64,000 nt of DNA from Chitinophagaceae bacterium (lineage in GTDB: Bacteria > Bacteroidota > Bacteroidia > Chitinophagales > UBA10324), in NCBI GenBank assembly GCA_947469485.1, contig CANIPU010000012.1, forward strand, positions 1 through 64,000, given 5' to 3'. The notes under the pieces were generated by a model. It did no database searches. It worked only from the letters and a program-made list of their open reading frames with translations, and had not been told where the DNA came from. How positions within the stretch are numbered: position 1 is the stretch's first letter; the number at the start of each line of letters is the position of its first letter. A program made the translations under genes and the position numbers. Shown piece by piece: positions 16,353 to 25,429 of this stretch.

Positions 16353-19226
16353 ATGAACGGAAATCCCGAAGACAAAAGATTATTTCTGTTAGATGCATTC
16401 GCGCTCATCTTTCGCGCCTACTTCGCATTCAGCAAAAACCCATTGATAAATTCTAAAGGCCTGAACACTTCAGCCATACAAGGATTTACAAACACGCTGC
16501 TGGATTTGCTGAAGAAAGAAAAACCATCGCACATTGCTGTATGTTTTGATACTGCTGCACCAACCGAGCGACACACCGACTTTGCTGATTACAAAGCGAA
16601 CCGGCAAGAAGCACCCGAAGATCTGGTTTCGAACATTCCATACATCAAGGATATCATTCACGCATTCAATATTCCCTTGATTGAATGCGACGGATTCGAA
16701 GCCGATGATGTGATTGGCACCCTTGCAAAAGTTGCAGAGCAAAAAGGATTTAAAGTTTACATGGTTACTCCCGATAAAGATTACGGTCAGTTGGTGAGCG
16801 AAAATATTTTTATCTGGAAACCACCGGCATTCGGAAATGCAGAACAGATTCTCGGTGTGAACGAAATAAAAGCAAAGTGGGAAATTGAACGCATTGACCA
16901 AGTGAAAGATATTCTTGGTTTGATGGGCGATGCAGTTGATAATATTCCCGGCATTCCGGGTGTTGGCGAAGTGACAGCAAAAAAATTAATCAAGGAATTT
17001 GATTCAATTGAAAACCTGATTGTCAATACAGATAAACTGAAAGGAAAATTGAAAGAGAAAGTGGAAGAGCATAAAGACAAAGCCATTCTCTCAAAAAAAC
17101 TCGCAACAATAATTTTAGATGTGCCCATTAACTGGGATGAGCACAACTTCGATATGGAAGAACCAAATCGCGAAAAATTAGCTGAGATTTTTAACGATCT
17201 TGAATTCCGAACGCTCGGAAAAAGAATTCTTGGAGAAAAATTTTCAGTCGGGCATGCAGAAATTATTGCAGCAAGTAAAACTGAAACGGTTTCATCATCA
17301 TCATCGAAGACCGAAGCGGGTTTTAAAACTGAATCGGTCTCTGGCGGACAAAAAGATTTATTCGGCAATTCAGTAGGTGAAGCAAACAGTGAAGAAGAAA
17401 AAATTCCAACAAACCTTAACACCATTGCTGATACTGAACACAATTATATTTTGGTGGATGATGAAAAAAAACTGAACGATTTATTGCAACTGCTTTCATC
17501 ATCAAAAGAATTTTGTTTCGATACTGAAACCACAGGCATTGATGCTAATAATGCTGAAGTGGTTGGTTTATCATTCGCAGTAAAACCCAAGGAAGCATTT
17601 TATGTTCCTGTTTCTGCGAATAAAATTGAAGCGCAGAATCTTCTTGAGAAATTCAGATCAATTTTAGAAGATGAAAACATCGGCAAGGTTGGACAAAATC
17701 TAAAATATGATTTACTGCTTCTGAAATGGTACAACATAAAAGTGAACGGAAAATTATTTGATACCATGCTCGCTCATTATCTCATTGAACCTGACATGAG
17801 ACACGGTATGGATTATCTTTCTGAAACTTATTTGAATTACAAACCTGTTTCCATTAAAGAATTAATTGGTGTCGGGAAAAAGCAACTCAGCATGCGCGAT
17901 ATTGAAGTGCAGAAAGTTGCTGACTATGCTGCCGAAGATGCTGATGTGACTTTGCAGTTAGAAAATATTTTTCTTCCGAAGCTGAAAGAAAATGAAGTTG
18001 AGAAATTATTTGAAGAAGTTGAAATGCCATTGATGAATGTATTATGCGATATGGAATTTGAAGGAGTGGCAATTGATAAAATATTTCTGAATGATTATTC
18101 AAAAAAATTAGAAGAAGAAATAAAAATTACTGAAGAGAAAGTTTATAAGGAAGCCGGAGTACGGTTCAACCTTTCATCGCCAAAACAATTGGGTGAAGTT
18201 TTATTTGATCGCATGAAGATTCCTTACGAGGTTAAGAAAACAAAAACCGGTCAGTACTCGACAGATGAAGATACACTCTCGCGAATCACCGGTGATTATC
18301 CGATTGTTAATGACCTGCTCGATTATCGTGAGTTCACCAAATTGAAATCAACTTATGTAGATGCTATACCGTCTTTGATAAACCCGAAAACAGGAAGAGT
18401 TCATACTTCATTCAATCAGGCAGTCGCAGCCACAGGAAGATTAAGCAGCACTGATCCTAACATTCAGAACATTCCGATTCGAACAGAACGCGGAAGAGAA
18501 ATTCGAAAAGCATTTATTCCGCGAAATGAAGATTATGTAATTCTTTCTGCCGATTATTCGCAAATTGAATTGCGCATAATTGCTGGATTGAGCCGGGATG
18601 CCAATATGCTTAAAGCATTTGAAGATGGATTGGATATTCATACCGCAACTGCTTCGCAGGTTTTTAATGTCGATATAAAAGAAGTGACACGCGAAATGCG
18701 TGGCCGTGCAAAAGCAGTTAACTTCGGAATTGCATACGGTCAAACTGCATTCGGTCTTTCGCAAGGATTAAAAATATCTCGTACAGAGGCCAAGGAAATT
18801 ATTGATAACTACAATCTGAAATTTCCCGGTGTGCGACAATTGATGAGTGATAATATTCAGTTTGCCAGAGAGCATGGTTTTGTGCAAACAGTTCTTGGCA
18901 GGCGCAGGCGATTGCGCGACATCAATTCAGGAAACCAAACTGTTCGTGGCTTTGCCGAACGAAATGCCATTAACGCGCCAATTCAAGGCTCAGCGGCTGA
19001 TATGATTAAGGTGGCAATGATTAATATTCAGAAAGAATTTCACAAACAAAATTTCAAATCAAAAATGACTTTGCAGGTGCATGACGAATTGGTTTTTGAT
19101 GCGCATAAATCTGAAGTGGATATTATCATTCCAATTATAAAAGAAAAAATGATTCACGCCATTGAATTGAATGTGCCGATTGAAGTAGGAGTTGGAGTAG
19201 GGACAAATTGGTTGGATGCACACTAG
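16353..19226 (+). CDS. polA: DNA polymerase I
   Basis: 957 residues with all three activities. 5' nuclease domain, about 1-290 (LLDAFALIFRAYFAF, IECDGFEADDVIGTLA, GIPGVGEVTAKKLI). 3'-5' exonuclease, about 370-560, with intact catalytic motifs DTETTG near 390, NLKYD and YAAEDADVT, so proofreading should work. Polymerase domain from about 565: motif A DYSQIELRI near 733, motif B RGRAKAVNFGIAYG near 785, motif C QVHDELVFD near 910. It removes RNA primers and fills gaps in replication and repair. A serine/lysine-rich linker (about 305-345, SSSSSKTE) joins the first two domains. Length is normal for Bacteroidota PolA. Confidence 0.98.
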   Translation: MNGNPEDKRLFLLDAFALIFRAYFAFSKNPLINSKGLNTSAIQGFTNTLLDLLKKEKPSHIAVCFDTAAPTERHTDFADYKANRQEAPEDLVSNIPYIKDIIHAFNIPLIECDGFEADDVIGTLAKVAEQKGFKVYMVTPDKDYGQLVSENIFIWKPPAFGNAEQILGVNEIKAKWEIERIDQVKDILGLMGDAVDNIPGIPGVGEVTAKKLIKEFDSIENLIVNTDKLKGKLKEKVEEHKDKAILSKKLATIILDVPINWDEHNFDMEEPNREKLAEIFNDLEFRTLGKRILGEKFSVGHAEIIAASKTETVSSSSSKTEAGFKTESVSGGQKDLFGNSVGEANSEEEKIPTNLNTIADTEHNYILVDDEKKLNDLLQLLSSSKEFCFDTETTGIDANNAEVVGLSFAVKPKEAFYVPVSANKIEAQNLLEKFRSILEDENIGKVGQNLKYDLLLLKWYNIKVNGKLFDTMLAHYLIEPDMRHGMDYLSETYLNYKPVSIKELIGVGKKQLSMRDIEVQKVADYAAEDADVTLQLENIFLPKLKENEVEKLFEEVEMPLMNVLCDMEFEGVAIDKIFLNDYSKKLEEEIKITEEKVYKEAGVRFNLSSPKQLGEVLFDRMKIPYEVKKTKTGQYSTDEDTLSRITGDYPIVNDLLDYREFTKLKSTYVDAIPSLINPKTGRVHTSFNQAVAATGRLSSTDPNIQNIPIRTERGREIRKAFIPRNEDYVILSADYSQIELRIIAGLSRDANMLKAFEDGLDIHTATASQVFNVDIKEVTREMRGRAKAVNFGIAYGQTAFGLSQGLKISRTEAKEIIDNYNLKFPGVRQLMSDNIQFAREHGFVQTVLGRRRRLRDINSGNQTVRGFAERNAINAPIQGSAADMIKVAMINIQKEFHKQNFKSKMTLQVHDELVFDAHKSEVDIIIPIIKEKMIHAIELNVPIEVGVGVGTNWLDAH

Positions 19227-19271
19227 TTTATTGTTTTGATTTTCATCAGTATTAATTTCTATTATCGGAAT

Positions 19272-19279
19272 TACTTTTG
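19272..19279 (+). promoter_or_regulatory. -7 box (TAnnTTTG) upstream of pdxH
   Basis: TACTTTTG fully matches the -7 consensus 29 bases before the pdxH ATG. No TTG at the standard distance upstream. Confidence 0.35.
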
Positions 19280-19308
19280 AACAGAAAATCGAAAAGGAAA
19301 AATTATTT

Positions 19309-19941
19309 ATGAAAGACCTCAGAGAAAATTATTCGAAAGGAGAATTGCTGGAAACAATGATTGACAAAAATCCAATCGTTCAGTTTCAGCAGTGGTTTAA
19401 TGAAGCGGTGCAAGAAAAAATTCCTGAACCCAATGCATTTATACTTTCAACTGCAATGGTTGATTTTAAACCATCAGCAAGGGTAATGTTATTGAAAGGA
19501 GTGGAAAATAATTCATTCGTTTTTTTCACCAACTACGAAAGCCGTAAGGGAAAAGAACTCACCTGGAATCCGTATGCGGCAATGGTTTTTTTGTGGTTAC
19601 CAATGCAACGACAAATTAGAATTGAGGGTAGAGTAGAAAAAACTTCGTCGGAAGAATCAGAAGATTATTTTCAATCGCGTCCGCGCGAAAGTCAGTTAGG
19701 CGCATGGTGTTCTGTTCAAAGCTCTGTTTTAGAAAGTAGAGCTGAACTTGATAATAAATACATTACTCTAGAAAAAAAATATGAGGGGAAAGAGATTCCT
19801 AAACCACCATATTGGGGAGGCTTTAAAGTATTGCCTTCGGCGATTGAATTCTGGCAGGGGAGAACCTCGCGCCTGCACGATCGCCTCCGATACACGCATC
19901 AGGGAAACGATAACTGGTTGATAGAACGACTATCTCCATAA
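19309..19941 (+). CDS. pdxH: Pyridoxamine 5'-phosphate oxidase
   Basis: 210 residues of the FMN-dependent PNPOx family. It oxidises pyridoxine or pyridoxamine 5'-phosphate to pyridoxal 5'-phosphate. Recognisable segments: an N-terminal YSKGELLE helix, ARVMLLKGVENNSFVFFTNYESRKG for FMN binding, LWLPMQRQIRIEGRVEK, SRPRESQLGAW, and the C-terminal EFWQGRTSRLHDRLRY substrate and FMN site, followed by WLIERLSP, the normal family end. Full length. It follows polA with an 82-base gap and its own -7 box. PLP made by this route serves enzymes such as the class III aminotransferase at 58.8 kb. Confidence 0.97.
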   Translation: MKDLRENYSKGELLETMIDKNPIVQFQQWFNEAVQEKIPEPNAFILSTAMVDFKPSARVMLLKGVENNSFVFFTNYESRKGKELTWNPYAAMVFLWLPMQRQIRIEGRVEKTSSEESEDYFQSRPRESQLGAWCSVQSSVLESRAELDNKYITLEKKYEGKEIPKPPYWGGFKVLPSAIEFWQGRTSRLHDRLRYTHQGNDNWLIERLSP

Positions 19942-19942
19942 A

Positions 19943-19976
19943 ACAAAAACCCCGACTCAATTTTGAATCGGGGTTC
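19943..19976 (-). terminator. Intrinsic terminator for the bTHX gene, also behind pdxH
   Basis: AACCCCGA (19948-19955) pairs with TCGGGGTT (19968-19975), loop 12. On the minus strand the stem is followed by TTTTTGTTTT, so it ends the leftward bTHX transcript; it also lies 6 bases after the pdxH stop. Confidence 0.75.
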
Positions 19977-19997
19977 TGAGGCATTAATTCAAAAAAA

Positions 19998-20213
19998 TTA
20001 TTCAGCTTTCTTTTTAGCTGCTGTTTTTTTAGCTGCTGTTTTTTTAGCTGCTGTTTTCTTTGGTGCAGCCGGTGCTGCTGTTTTAGCAGCAGCTTTTACT
20101 TTAGGTTCTGCAGTTTTTACAACAGCAGATTTAGCTGCGCGTTGTGGTCTTGTATTGCCATAAGAACCTTTGAATCGCTTTCCTTTTGCTGTTCTTTTAT
20201 CTCCTCTTCCCAT
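19998..20213 (-). CDS. 30S ribosomal protein bTHX with lysine/alanine-rich tail
   Basis: 71 residues. The first 26 (MGRGDKRTAKGKRFKGSYGN then TRPQRA) are the bTHX core: the GRGD-RT-KG-RF-GSYG-TRP pattern of the small Thermus protein that sits in the 30S head. The remaining 45 residues are almost only Ala, Lys, Pro, Val and Thr, like a histone H1 tail, ending in repeats of KKTAA and KKKAE. The repeats are encoded by three perfect 15-bp tandem copies. Known bTHX proteins are often only about 25-50 residues, so the tail is an extension of unknown role; RNA or DNA charge neutralisation is my inference. The gene has its own terminator. It neighbours the HU gene, another small basic protein. Confidence 0.85.
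   Translation of the reverse strand: MGRGDKRTAKGKRFKGSYGNTRPQRAAKSAVVKTAEPKVKAAAKTAAPAAPKKTAAKKTAAKKTAAKKKAE
20011..20055. repeat. Three perfect 15-bp tandem repeats inside the bTHX gene
   Basis: The unit TTTTTAGCTGCTGTT occurs at 20011-20025, 20026-20040 and 20041-20055 without a mismatch. On the coding (minus) strand it encodes the KKTAA pentapeptides. Perfect identity suggests recent expansion by slippage, and copy number may vary among strains. Confidence 0.95.
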
Positions 20214-20304
20214 TGTTTTTGTTTTTGTTATTTTTTTTATTGGTGCGCAAACTTAATTGAAATTATGCACTCTCAAAAGCCAATCATAAAATCAGGTAGT
20301 CTAA

Positions 20305-20340
20305 AATGAAAAGAAGCAAGACAATACGCCTTGCTTCTCT
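20305..20340 (-). terminator. Intrinsic terminator of the HU gene
   Basis: AGAAGCAAG (20312-20320) pairs with CTTGCTTCT (20330-20338), loop 9. On the minus strand it is followed by TTTTCATTTTAG. It lies about 25 bases after the HU stop. Confidence 0.75.
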
Positions 20341-20364
20341 TCTTGGGTTTTGGTTTGGTATTTA

Positions 20365-20637
20365 TTATTTCACCTTGGTGGCAAACTCTTTTCCGGCTTT
20401 AAATTTCACCACTTTTTTAGCTGCAATTTTAATTGCTTTTCCGGTTTGAGGATTGCGACCCATACGAGCCGAGCGTTTGTTTACAGAGAAAGTGCCAAAG
20501 CCAACCAAGGTAAGCTTATCTCCTTTCTTTAATGAAGACATTGTTGTTCCGATGAATGCATTTAACGCTGCACCGGCTTGTGTCTTGTTGATCTTCGCTT
20601 CTGCGCTGATCTTGTTAATTAAATCTCCTTTGTTCAT
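20365..20637 (-). CDS. HU family DNA-binding protein
   Basis: 90 residues, canonical HU length. Begins [20 protein letters not shown], with the dimerisation helices, then [26 protein letters not shown], the DNA-contacting arm with the conserved RNPQTG, and ends [10 protein letters not shown]. It bends and compacts DNA as a homo- or heterodimer. A second, more divergent HU/IHF-like gene lies at 29.6 kb. Expression signals are good: a promoter with consensus-like boxes at 20675-20704 and a hairpin terminator, so it is a strong single-gene unit. Confidence 0.97.
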   Translation of the reverse strand: MNKGDLINKISAEAKINKTQAGAALNAFIGTTMSSLKKGDKLTLVGFGTFSVNKRSARMGRNPQTGKAIKIAAKKVVKFKAGKEFATKVK

Positions 20638-20674
20638 TGTTAATGATTTTGGGTGTTTAAAAAATTTTGCCTGA

Positions 20675-20704
20675 TAAATGTAAAAGTATTTTTTGTTTTT
20701 TCAA
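20675..20704 (-). promoter_or_regulatory. Promoter of the HU gene
   Basis: On the minus strand TTG (20704-20702), exactly 19 bases, then TACATTTA (20682-20675), one base off TAnnTTTG. Spacing is the Bacteroidota standard. The leader before the ATG would be about 33 bases. Confidence 0.65.
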
Positions 20705-20997
20705 ATGTTTTTTGTTTATCTGATCGCTGAAATCCGCTCTGGCTGTGGATAACAGAAGATTCAATAATTTACTTGTTTTAACCATCGGTAACCGTTTTTA
20801 ATGTTTAAAAAATATTGTTTTAATAAAACTAATTAAAGATACGACCTTCACAAAGCAATGCCTGTGCAGGTTTCAAAGGGCAATTAATTTTTTTTAGTAA
20901 AAATTGAGTACATAAATATTCGTGGAACCATTATTGATACAATACATTACAAGATGTTTCTGTTATCAACAAGAATTTTTTTAGAATGGAAACTTTT
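20705..20997. other. Gene-free AT-rich stretch
   Basis: Between the divergent HU and small lipoprotein genes. Apart from the two promoter regions at its ends I see no gene, strong hairpin or repeat. It has several poly-T and poly-A runs. Confidence 0.5.
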
Positions 20998-21005
20998 TAA
21001 TTTTG
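20998..21005 (+). promoter_or_regulatory. -7 box (TAnnTTTG) upstream of the small lipoprotein gene
   Basis: TAATTTTG is a full -7 match 26 bases before the ATG; a TTT (20976-20978) sits 19 bases upstream where TTG is expected. Confidence 0.45.
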
Positions 21006-21031
21006 AATCGTAACACCAAAAAATTTTTATC

Positions 21032-21220
21032 ATGTCTGCTATAAAAAAACAGAGTAGAATTATCTGGCTGCTTATTTTATTATTTGCAGGTTCTGAATTT
21101 ATTGCTTGTAGTCCAAAAACCACTTGTCCTGCTTATATGAATGGAGCTGCTACCAGTACCGGTGGTTCTACTGACAAAACCAAAGAACTTTGGCCTAAAA
21201 ATATGAAGAAGCAGAAGTAA
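21032..21220 (+). CDS. Small lipoprotein, unknown function
   Basis: 62 residues. A lysine/arginine-containing start is followed by a hydrophobic stretch (IIWLLILLFAGSEF) and a lipobox-like FIAC with Cys26 as the predicted lipidated residue. The mature part is only about 37 residues: SPKTTCPAYMNGAATSTGG and a lysine-rich end. A second cysteine precedes PAYMNG. I do not recognise a named family. It is transcribed alone behind a -7 box and stands opposite the recG end. Likely anchored in the envelope. Confidence 0.7.
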   Translation: MSAIKKQSRIIWLLILLFAGSEFIACSPKTTCPAYMNGAATSTGGSTDKTKELWPKNMKKQK

Positions 21221-21258
21221 TAAACCTTCATTTCCTTCTTTAGTTTTTAAACTTGTAC

Positions 21259-23373
21259 TTAAGAAATTTTACTCCAGCCGCCCTTTCGCTGTTGCTGATG
21301 TGTTAGAAATATTGCAAGCGATTGATGTTCTGGTAATTTCAGATGGTCATCTTTTTCTAAAATAATTTCAGCTTCTTTTCTTGCAGCTAATAAAATTTTC
21401 TGATCGTGTATTAAATCAGCAATCCGTAAATTCATTACACCGCTTTGCTGGGTTCCCTCCATATCACCCGGGCCTCTAAGTTCCATGTCTACTTCAGCTA
21501 TTTTAAATCCATCATTGGTTTCAACCAATGTCTGCATTCGTTTTCTTGCAGTGGGATTTAATTTTCTATCAGTCATTAAAATACAATAGGATTGTTCTGT
21601 ACCTCTTCCAACTCTTCCTCTTAGTTGATGTAATTGCGATAACCCAAATCTTTCAGCACTTTCAATCACCATTACACTTGCATTTGGAATATTTACACCG
21701 ACTTCAATAACGGTTGTTGCAATCATAATTTGTGTTTCACGATTTAAAAATCTGCGCATTTCAAAATCACGATCTTCGTTTTTCATTTTGCCATGAACAA
21801 TGCTTATTGCAAATTGAGGTAATGGAAATTCTCTGGAAAGACTTTCAAATCCGTCCATCAGGTATTTATAATCTAGTTTTTCTGATTCATCAATCAAAGG
21901 ATAAACCACATAAATCTGCCGGTCCTTCATTATCTGTTCTCGCATGAAACCGAATACACGCATACGGGCGCTATCATCATAGTGAACCGTTTTAATTGGT
22001 TTTCGACCTGGCGGTAATTCGTCAATGACCGATACATCCAGATCGCCGTACATTGTCATCGCCAGGGTTCTTGGAATCGGAGTTGCGGTCATCACTAAAA
22101 TATGTGGTGGATTAGTATTCTTCGTCCACATTTTTCCGCGCTGTTCTACTCCAAAACGATGCTGTTCATCAATAACTACTAATCCAAGATTATTGAATTG
22201 AACGGTATCTTCAATTAATGAATGCGTTCCTATTAATAAATGAATTTCACCCGAAAGTATTCCTGAAAGAATTTTTTTTCGTTCAGCACTTTTGGTTGAA
22301 GAAGTTAAAAGTGAAATATTAAGTCCCAATCCAGTTACTAATTCTTTAATAGATTGAAAATGTTGCTGAGCCAGAATTTCGGTAGGAACCATAAAACATG
22401 ACTGCATTCCATTATCAAGCGCTATTAAAATAATGCTTAATGCTACAACGGTTTTTCCGCTGCCAACATCACCTTGCATTAATCTGTTCATTTGCTTGCC
22501 GGAAACCAGATCAGCTCTTATTTCTTTAATTACTTTCTTCTGAGCATCTGTCAGAACAAAAGGAAGTTTTTCTTTGTAGAACCGATTAAAGAACTCTCCA
22601 ACCTTATTAAAAATAAAACCTACTGAACTTTCTTTCCTTCCAATTTTAACCTGAAGTAATTTCAATTGAATAAAAAACAACTCTTCAAACTTCAATCGTT
22701 GCCTTGCCCGTTCAAGTTCATATTCATTGGTAGGAAAATGTACTTGTTGGAATGAATTGAAGCGTGAGGGCAATCGAAATTTATCCAATATATAATTTGG
22801 AATTATTTCAGGAAGGTCTGAAGGGGTAACTTGCTGAAACAGTGTTCTTGTCAATCGGGAAATTCCTCTGCTGTCTAAACTTTTTGCTTTAAGTTTTTCG
22901 GTGGAGGGATAAAATGGTTGCAGAATTCCAGCAGGAGATTTTTTTTCATCTTCAGTCGAAGTAATATCAGGATGAACAATGTTTAATTTTTTCCCGAAAA
23001 CAGTTGGCTTGCCAAAAACTATGTATTCTTTTCCTTCAACCAAAGTTTCTTTCATCCATTTAACTCCTGCAAACCAAACCAGTTCAATGCTTCCGCTTTC
23101 ATCAACCAGATTTGCAATCATTCTTTTTTTGTGTTTTTCCCCTGCTACATCAATATCTTTTAAAATCCCTTTTAACTGAACATATTGAGAAAGCGGGTTA
23201 ACCTCGCGCACTTTGTAAATTTTTGTACGGTCCACATAGCGGAAAGGCATATGCATAAGCAAATCGCCAAAGCTGAAAACTTCAAGCTCTTTTTTTAATG
23301 TATCAGCGCGAGTTGGCCCAACACCTTTCAGGTATTCAATTGGTGTCTCCAGTAAATTAAATTGACTTGCCAT
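21259..23373 (-). CDS. recG: ATP-dependent DNA helicase RecG
   Basis: 704 residues. N-terminal wedge/OB domain (IEYLKGVGPTRADTLKKEL at the start, and VQLKGILKDI with a nucleic-acid-binding strand pattern). Helicase core: LMQGDVGSGKTVVAL (Walker A), VIDEQHRFGVEQR (DEQH box), VMTATPIPRT, and the C-terminal VIEVGVNIPNA and QLRGRVGRG motifs, followed by the RecG C-terminal FKIAEVDMELRGPGD. It remodels stalled forks and branched DNA. It is the last gene of the leftward mutY-ssb-gldE-gldD-recG series, 82 bases after gldD. SSB tails recruit RecG in E. coli, so its closeness to ssb is meaningful. Confidence 0.97.
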   Translation of the reverse strand: MASQFNLLETPIEYLKGVGPTRADTLKKELEVFSFGDLLMHMPFRYVDRTKIYKVREVNPLSQYVQLKGILKDIDVAGEKHKKRMIANLVDESGSIELVWFAGVKWMKETLVEGKEYIVFGKPTVFGKKLNIVHPDITSTEDEKKSPAGILQPFYPSTEKLKAKSLDSRGISRLTRTLFQQVTPSDLPEIIPNYILDKFRLPSRFNSFQQVHFPTNEYELERARQRLKFEELFFIQLKLLQVKIGRKESSVGFIFNKVGEFFNRFYKEKLPFVLTDAQKKVIKEIRADLVSGKQMNRLMQGDVGSGKTVVALSIILIALDNGMQSCFMVPTEILAQQHFQSIKELVTGLGLNISLLTSSTKSAERKKILSGILSGEIHLLIGTHSLIEDTVQFNNLGLVVIDEQHRFGVEQRGKMWTKNTNPPHILVMTATPIPRTLAMTMYGDLDVSVIDELPPGRKPIKTVHYDDSARMRVFGFMREQIMKDRQIYVVYPLIDESEKLDYKYLMDGFESLSREFPLPQFAISIVHGKMKNEDRDFEMRRFLNRETQIMIATTVIEVGVNIPNASVMVIESAERFGLSQLHQLRGRVGRGTEQSYCILMTDRKLNPTARKRMQTLVETNDGFKIAEVDMELRGPGDMEGTQQSGVMNLRIADLIHDQKILLAARKEAEIILEKDDHLKLPEHQSLAIFLTHQQQRKGGWSKIS

Positions 23374-23455
23374 TAACTCTTTCTGTACAACAAAGTAAAT
23401 TAACGAATAATGGAAATAGTTGAACAGTATAAAAAGTGTTTCAACATTTTTTATT

Positions 23456-24049
23456 TTACTTCCACTTCAATGTGCCAATCATATGGCGTATATCTTTTTC
23501 TACAAAATGAATTACCGGAGCCAGTGAATCAGCATTAGGTGCATTGTTGAAATAAAGTGAACCTCTGATAAAATGATTAAAACTGTCGGTTGCAAAGAAC
23601 TGAATATTGGATGCTGCATTTCCTTCTATATTATAATATAAACCGTAAACATGATTTTCAGAATTGATTATACTTTCATCTATTCCTGATGCCTTTACTG
23701 TATGTTTAAACGCAAGCACATGAAAATCTTCAATCAATTTGGCCAAACCATGATCCTTATTTATTTCTTTATAACTCAAGTAAATTGAGCCATTGAGATC
23801 AGGAAAATTAATGTCCATCCAACATGGATTTTCAGGAAGGGTATCTAAAAAAACTGTGTCGCGTGAAATATTTGCATACACCGGATATTCAAATGAGAAG
23901 GGACAATATTCAGGACTGTATATTTTATATTCATGTTCAGGAAAAGAAATTCTGAAATATCCTTTTGGCTTAGGTGTGTATTCCTCATTACATGAAATAA
24001 CTGTTAAACCAAATACCAACGATAAAAACACAACTGCATTAATTCTCAT
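23456..24049 (-). CDS. gldD: Gliding motility lipoprotein GldD
   Basis: 197 residues. Signal peptide with a lipobox ending VISC, Cys20 as lipid anchor. The mature start EEYTPKPKGYFRISFPEHEY is the hallmark of GldD. Further conserved segments are PCWMDINFPDLNGSIYLSY and YGLYYNIEGNAASNIQFFATD. In F. johnsoniae GldD is an envelope lipoprotein required for gliding and type IX secretion, with its exact role unsettled. Its ATG overlaps the gldE stop by four bases, so the two are translationally coupled, which agrees with the known functional link between GldD and GldE. Confidence 0.94.
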   Translation of the reverse strand: MRINAVVFLSLVFGLTVISCNEEYTPKPKGYFRISFPEHEYKIYSPEYCPFSFEYPVYANISRDTVFLDTLPENPCWMDINFPDLNGSIYLSYKEINKDHGLAKLIEDFHVLAFKHTVKASGIDESIINSENHVYGLYYNIEGNAASNIQFFATDSFNHFIRGSLYFNNAPNADSLAPVIHFVEKDIRHMIGTLKWK

Positions 24050-25398
24050 GCTTCAACTTCCTCTAAAATTGTCACTTTAACTCTTCGTATTCTATGGCTA
24101 TCAAGGTTCAATACTTTGAAACGGAAACTTTTATATTCAATTTCTTCATTCACTTGTGGAATTTTCCCGCTCAATTCTAAAATCAAACCACCAATAGAAT
24201 CTACATCACCTTTAATTTCTTCAAAGGGCTGATCTTTAATTCCCATGGCACGGTACATATCATTCAGTAAGGTTTTCCCCTCGAACACAAAATTATTCTT
24301 ATCTATCTGAGCAAAATCAAATTCGGTCTTCTCATCTAGTTCATCACGGATTTCACCAATAATTTCTTCTAGAATATCTTCTAGGGTTACAATGCCAGCA
24401 GTACTTCCGTATTCATCAATTACAATAGCTATGTGTAACATTTTGGCTTGAAACTCAATCAGCAAATCAGAAATTCTTTTCCCTTCCGGTACAAAAAAAG
24501 CAGGACGCAATATTTTTAACCAACTCACTTCGCTATTCGCTTGAAGAAATTGCAACAAGTCTTTGGTGTATAAAATACCAATAATATTATCAGCTGAATT
24601 TCGATACACAGGTATGCGAGAGTATCCTGAGTCTTTTACAACTTTAATAATTTCTTCAAAAGATTTGTCTGCATCCAATGCCACCATATCAAAGCGGGGT
24701 TTCATCACCTCTTTTACCTGAGTGCTTCCGAATTTTAAAATGCCTTTTAAAAATCGTGCTTCCTGTTTTTCGGTTGTTTGTTCTTCGGTGGCTTCATTAC
24801 TCCCGAAAATTTTTACAGCACCTTTTTTTGAATCGTCATTATGATGTGCAACCACTGAAACACCACGAATAGCAAGCATTGTAAGCGGGCTGAATATTTT
24901 TTCCAGGAAAAACAAACCAGGTAAAGTCCATAAAGTCCATGATACATTATTCTTTTCAGCAAAAGTTTTTGGAATTATATGTTGTAAAACAATCATTAAA
25001 GTAGTGAGCAGAATAATTTCCGGCAACAGCATCCAAAAATGCATATCAGAAAAATTTATGATTGATACTTCGACTAATACATATCCGATCAATAAAACCA
25101 AAAGCACAGTAAAAAAAGTTTGAAGCATATCTATGGTTGCCAACAAGTAGCGAGGTTTTTCCATAATGCGCAATAAGTATTGATAGCGCTTTGGCGAACG
25201 CAATTGTAATTCTTCAAGGTCCTTAGAACTTAAAGAAAATATAGCTGTTTGCGCACCACCGAGTAACGCAATGGAAACTGTTAAAAAAACGGCAAACAGA
25301 GAAAGAAGAGTTAAATAAAGCGTGAGCGGTTGAGAACCAAGGGAGAATAAAATAATCACCAACCGCCCACAACTATCAGAATCAAAATTTATTTCCAA
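24046..25398 (-). CDS. gldE: Gliding motility-associated protein GldE (CNNM/CorC-like hemolysin family)
   Basis: 450 residues. N-terminal DUF21/CNNM region with about four membrane helices (LTLYLTLLSLFAVFLTVSI, GGAQTAIFSLSS, LLATIDMLQTFFTVLLVLLIG). Then two CBS domains, about 215-340 (VMKPRFDMVALDADKSFEEI and VIDEYGSTAGIVTLEDILEEI), and the C-terminal CorC/HlyC domain (VDSIGGLILELSGKIP). Paralogues are linked to divalent cation handling; GldE supports gliding and can partly compensate for GldD defects. The start is TTG at 25398; no ATG occurs before the first helix. Gene order mutY-ssb-gldE-gldD is widely kept in Bacteroidota. Confidence 0.93.
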   Translation of the reverse strand: MEINFDSDSCGRLVIILFSLGSQPLTLYLTLLSLFAVFLTVSIALLGGAQTAIFSLSSKDLEELQLRSPKRYQYLLRIMEKPRYLLATIDMLQTFFTVLLVLLIGYVLVEVSIINFSDMHFWMLLPEIILLTTLMIVLQHIIPKTFAEKNNVSWTLWTLPGLFFLEKIFSPLTMLAIRGVSVVAHHNDDSKKGAVKIFGSNEATEEQTTEKQEARFLKGILKFGSTQVKEVMKPRFDMVALDADKSFEEIIKVVKDSGYSRIPVYRNSADNIIGILYTKDLLQFLQANSEVSWLKILRPAFFVPEGKRISDLLIEFQAKMLHIAIVIDEYGSTAGIVTLEDILEEIIGEIRDELDEKTEFDFAQIDKNNFVFEGKTLLNDMYRAMGIKDQPFEEIKGDVDSIGGLILELSGKIPQVNEEIEYKSFRFKVLNLDSHRIRRVKVTILEEVEA

Positions 25399-25429
25399 TT
25401 ATTAATATAAAAATTTGAAGAAAGGGAAA

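Noticed and set aside
20011..20055. Tandem 15-bp repeats as a CRISPR or satellite
   Set aside because: No spacers, and the units are in frame inside a coding region.
19963..20163. Rightward frame encoding repeated AAVFL units
   Set aside because: It is the antisense reading of the 15-bp repeats and Lys/Ala tail of the bTHX gene, so its regularity is a shadow.
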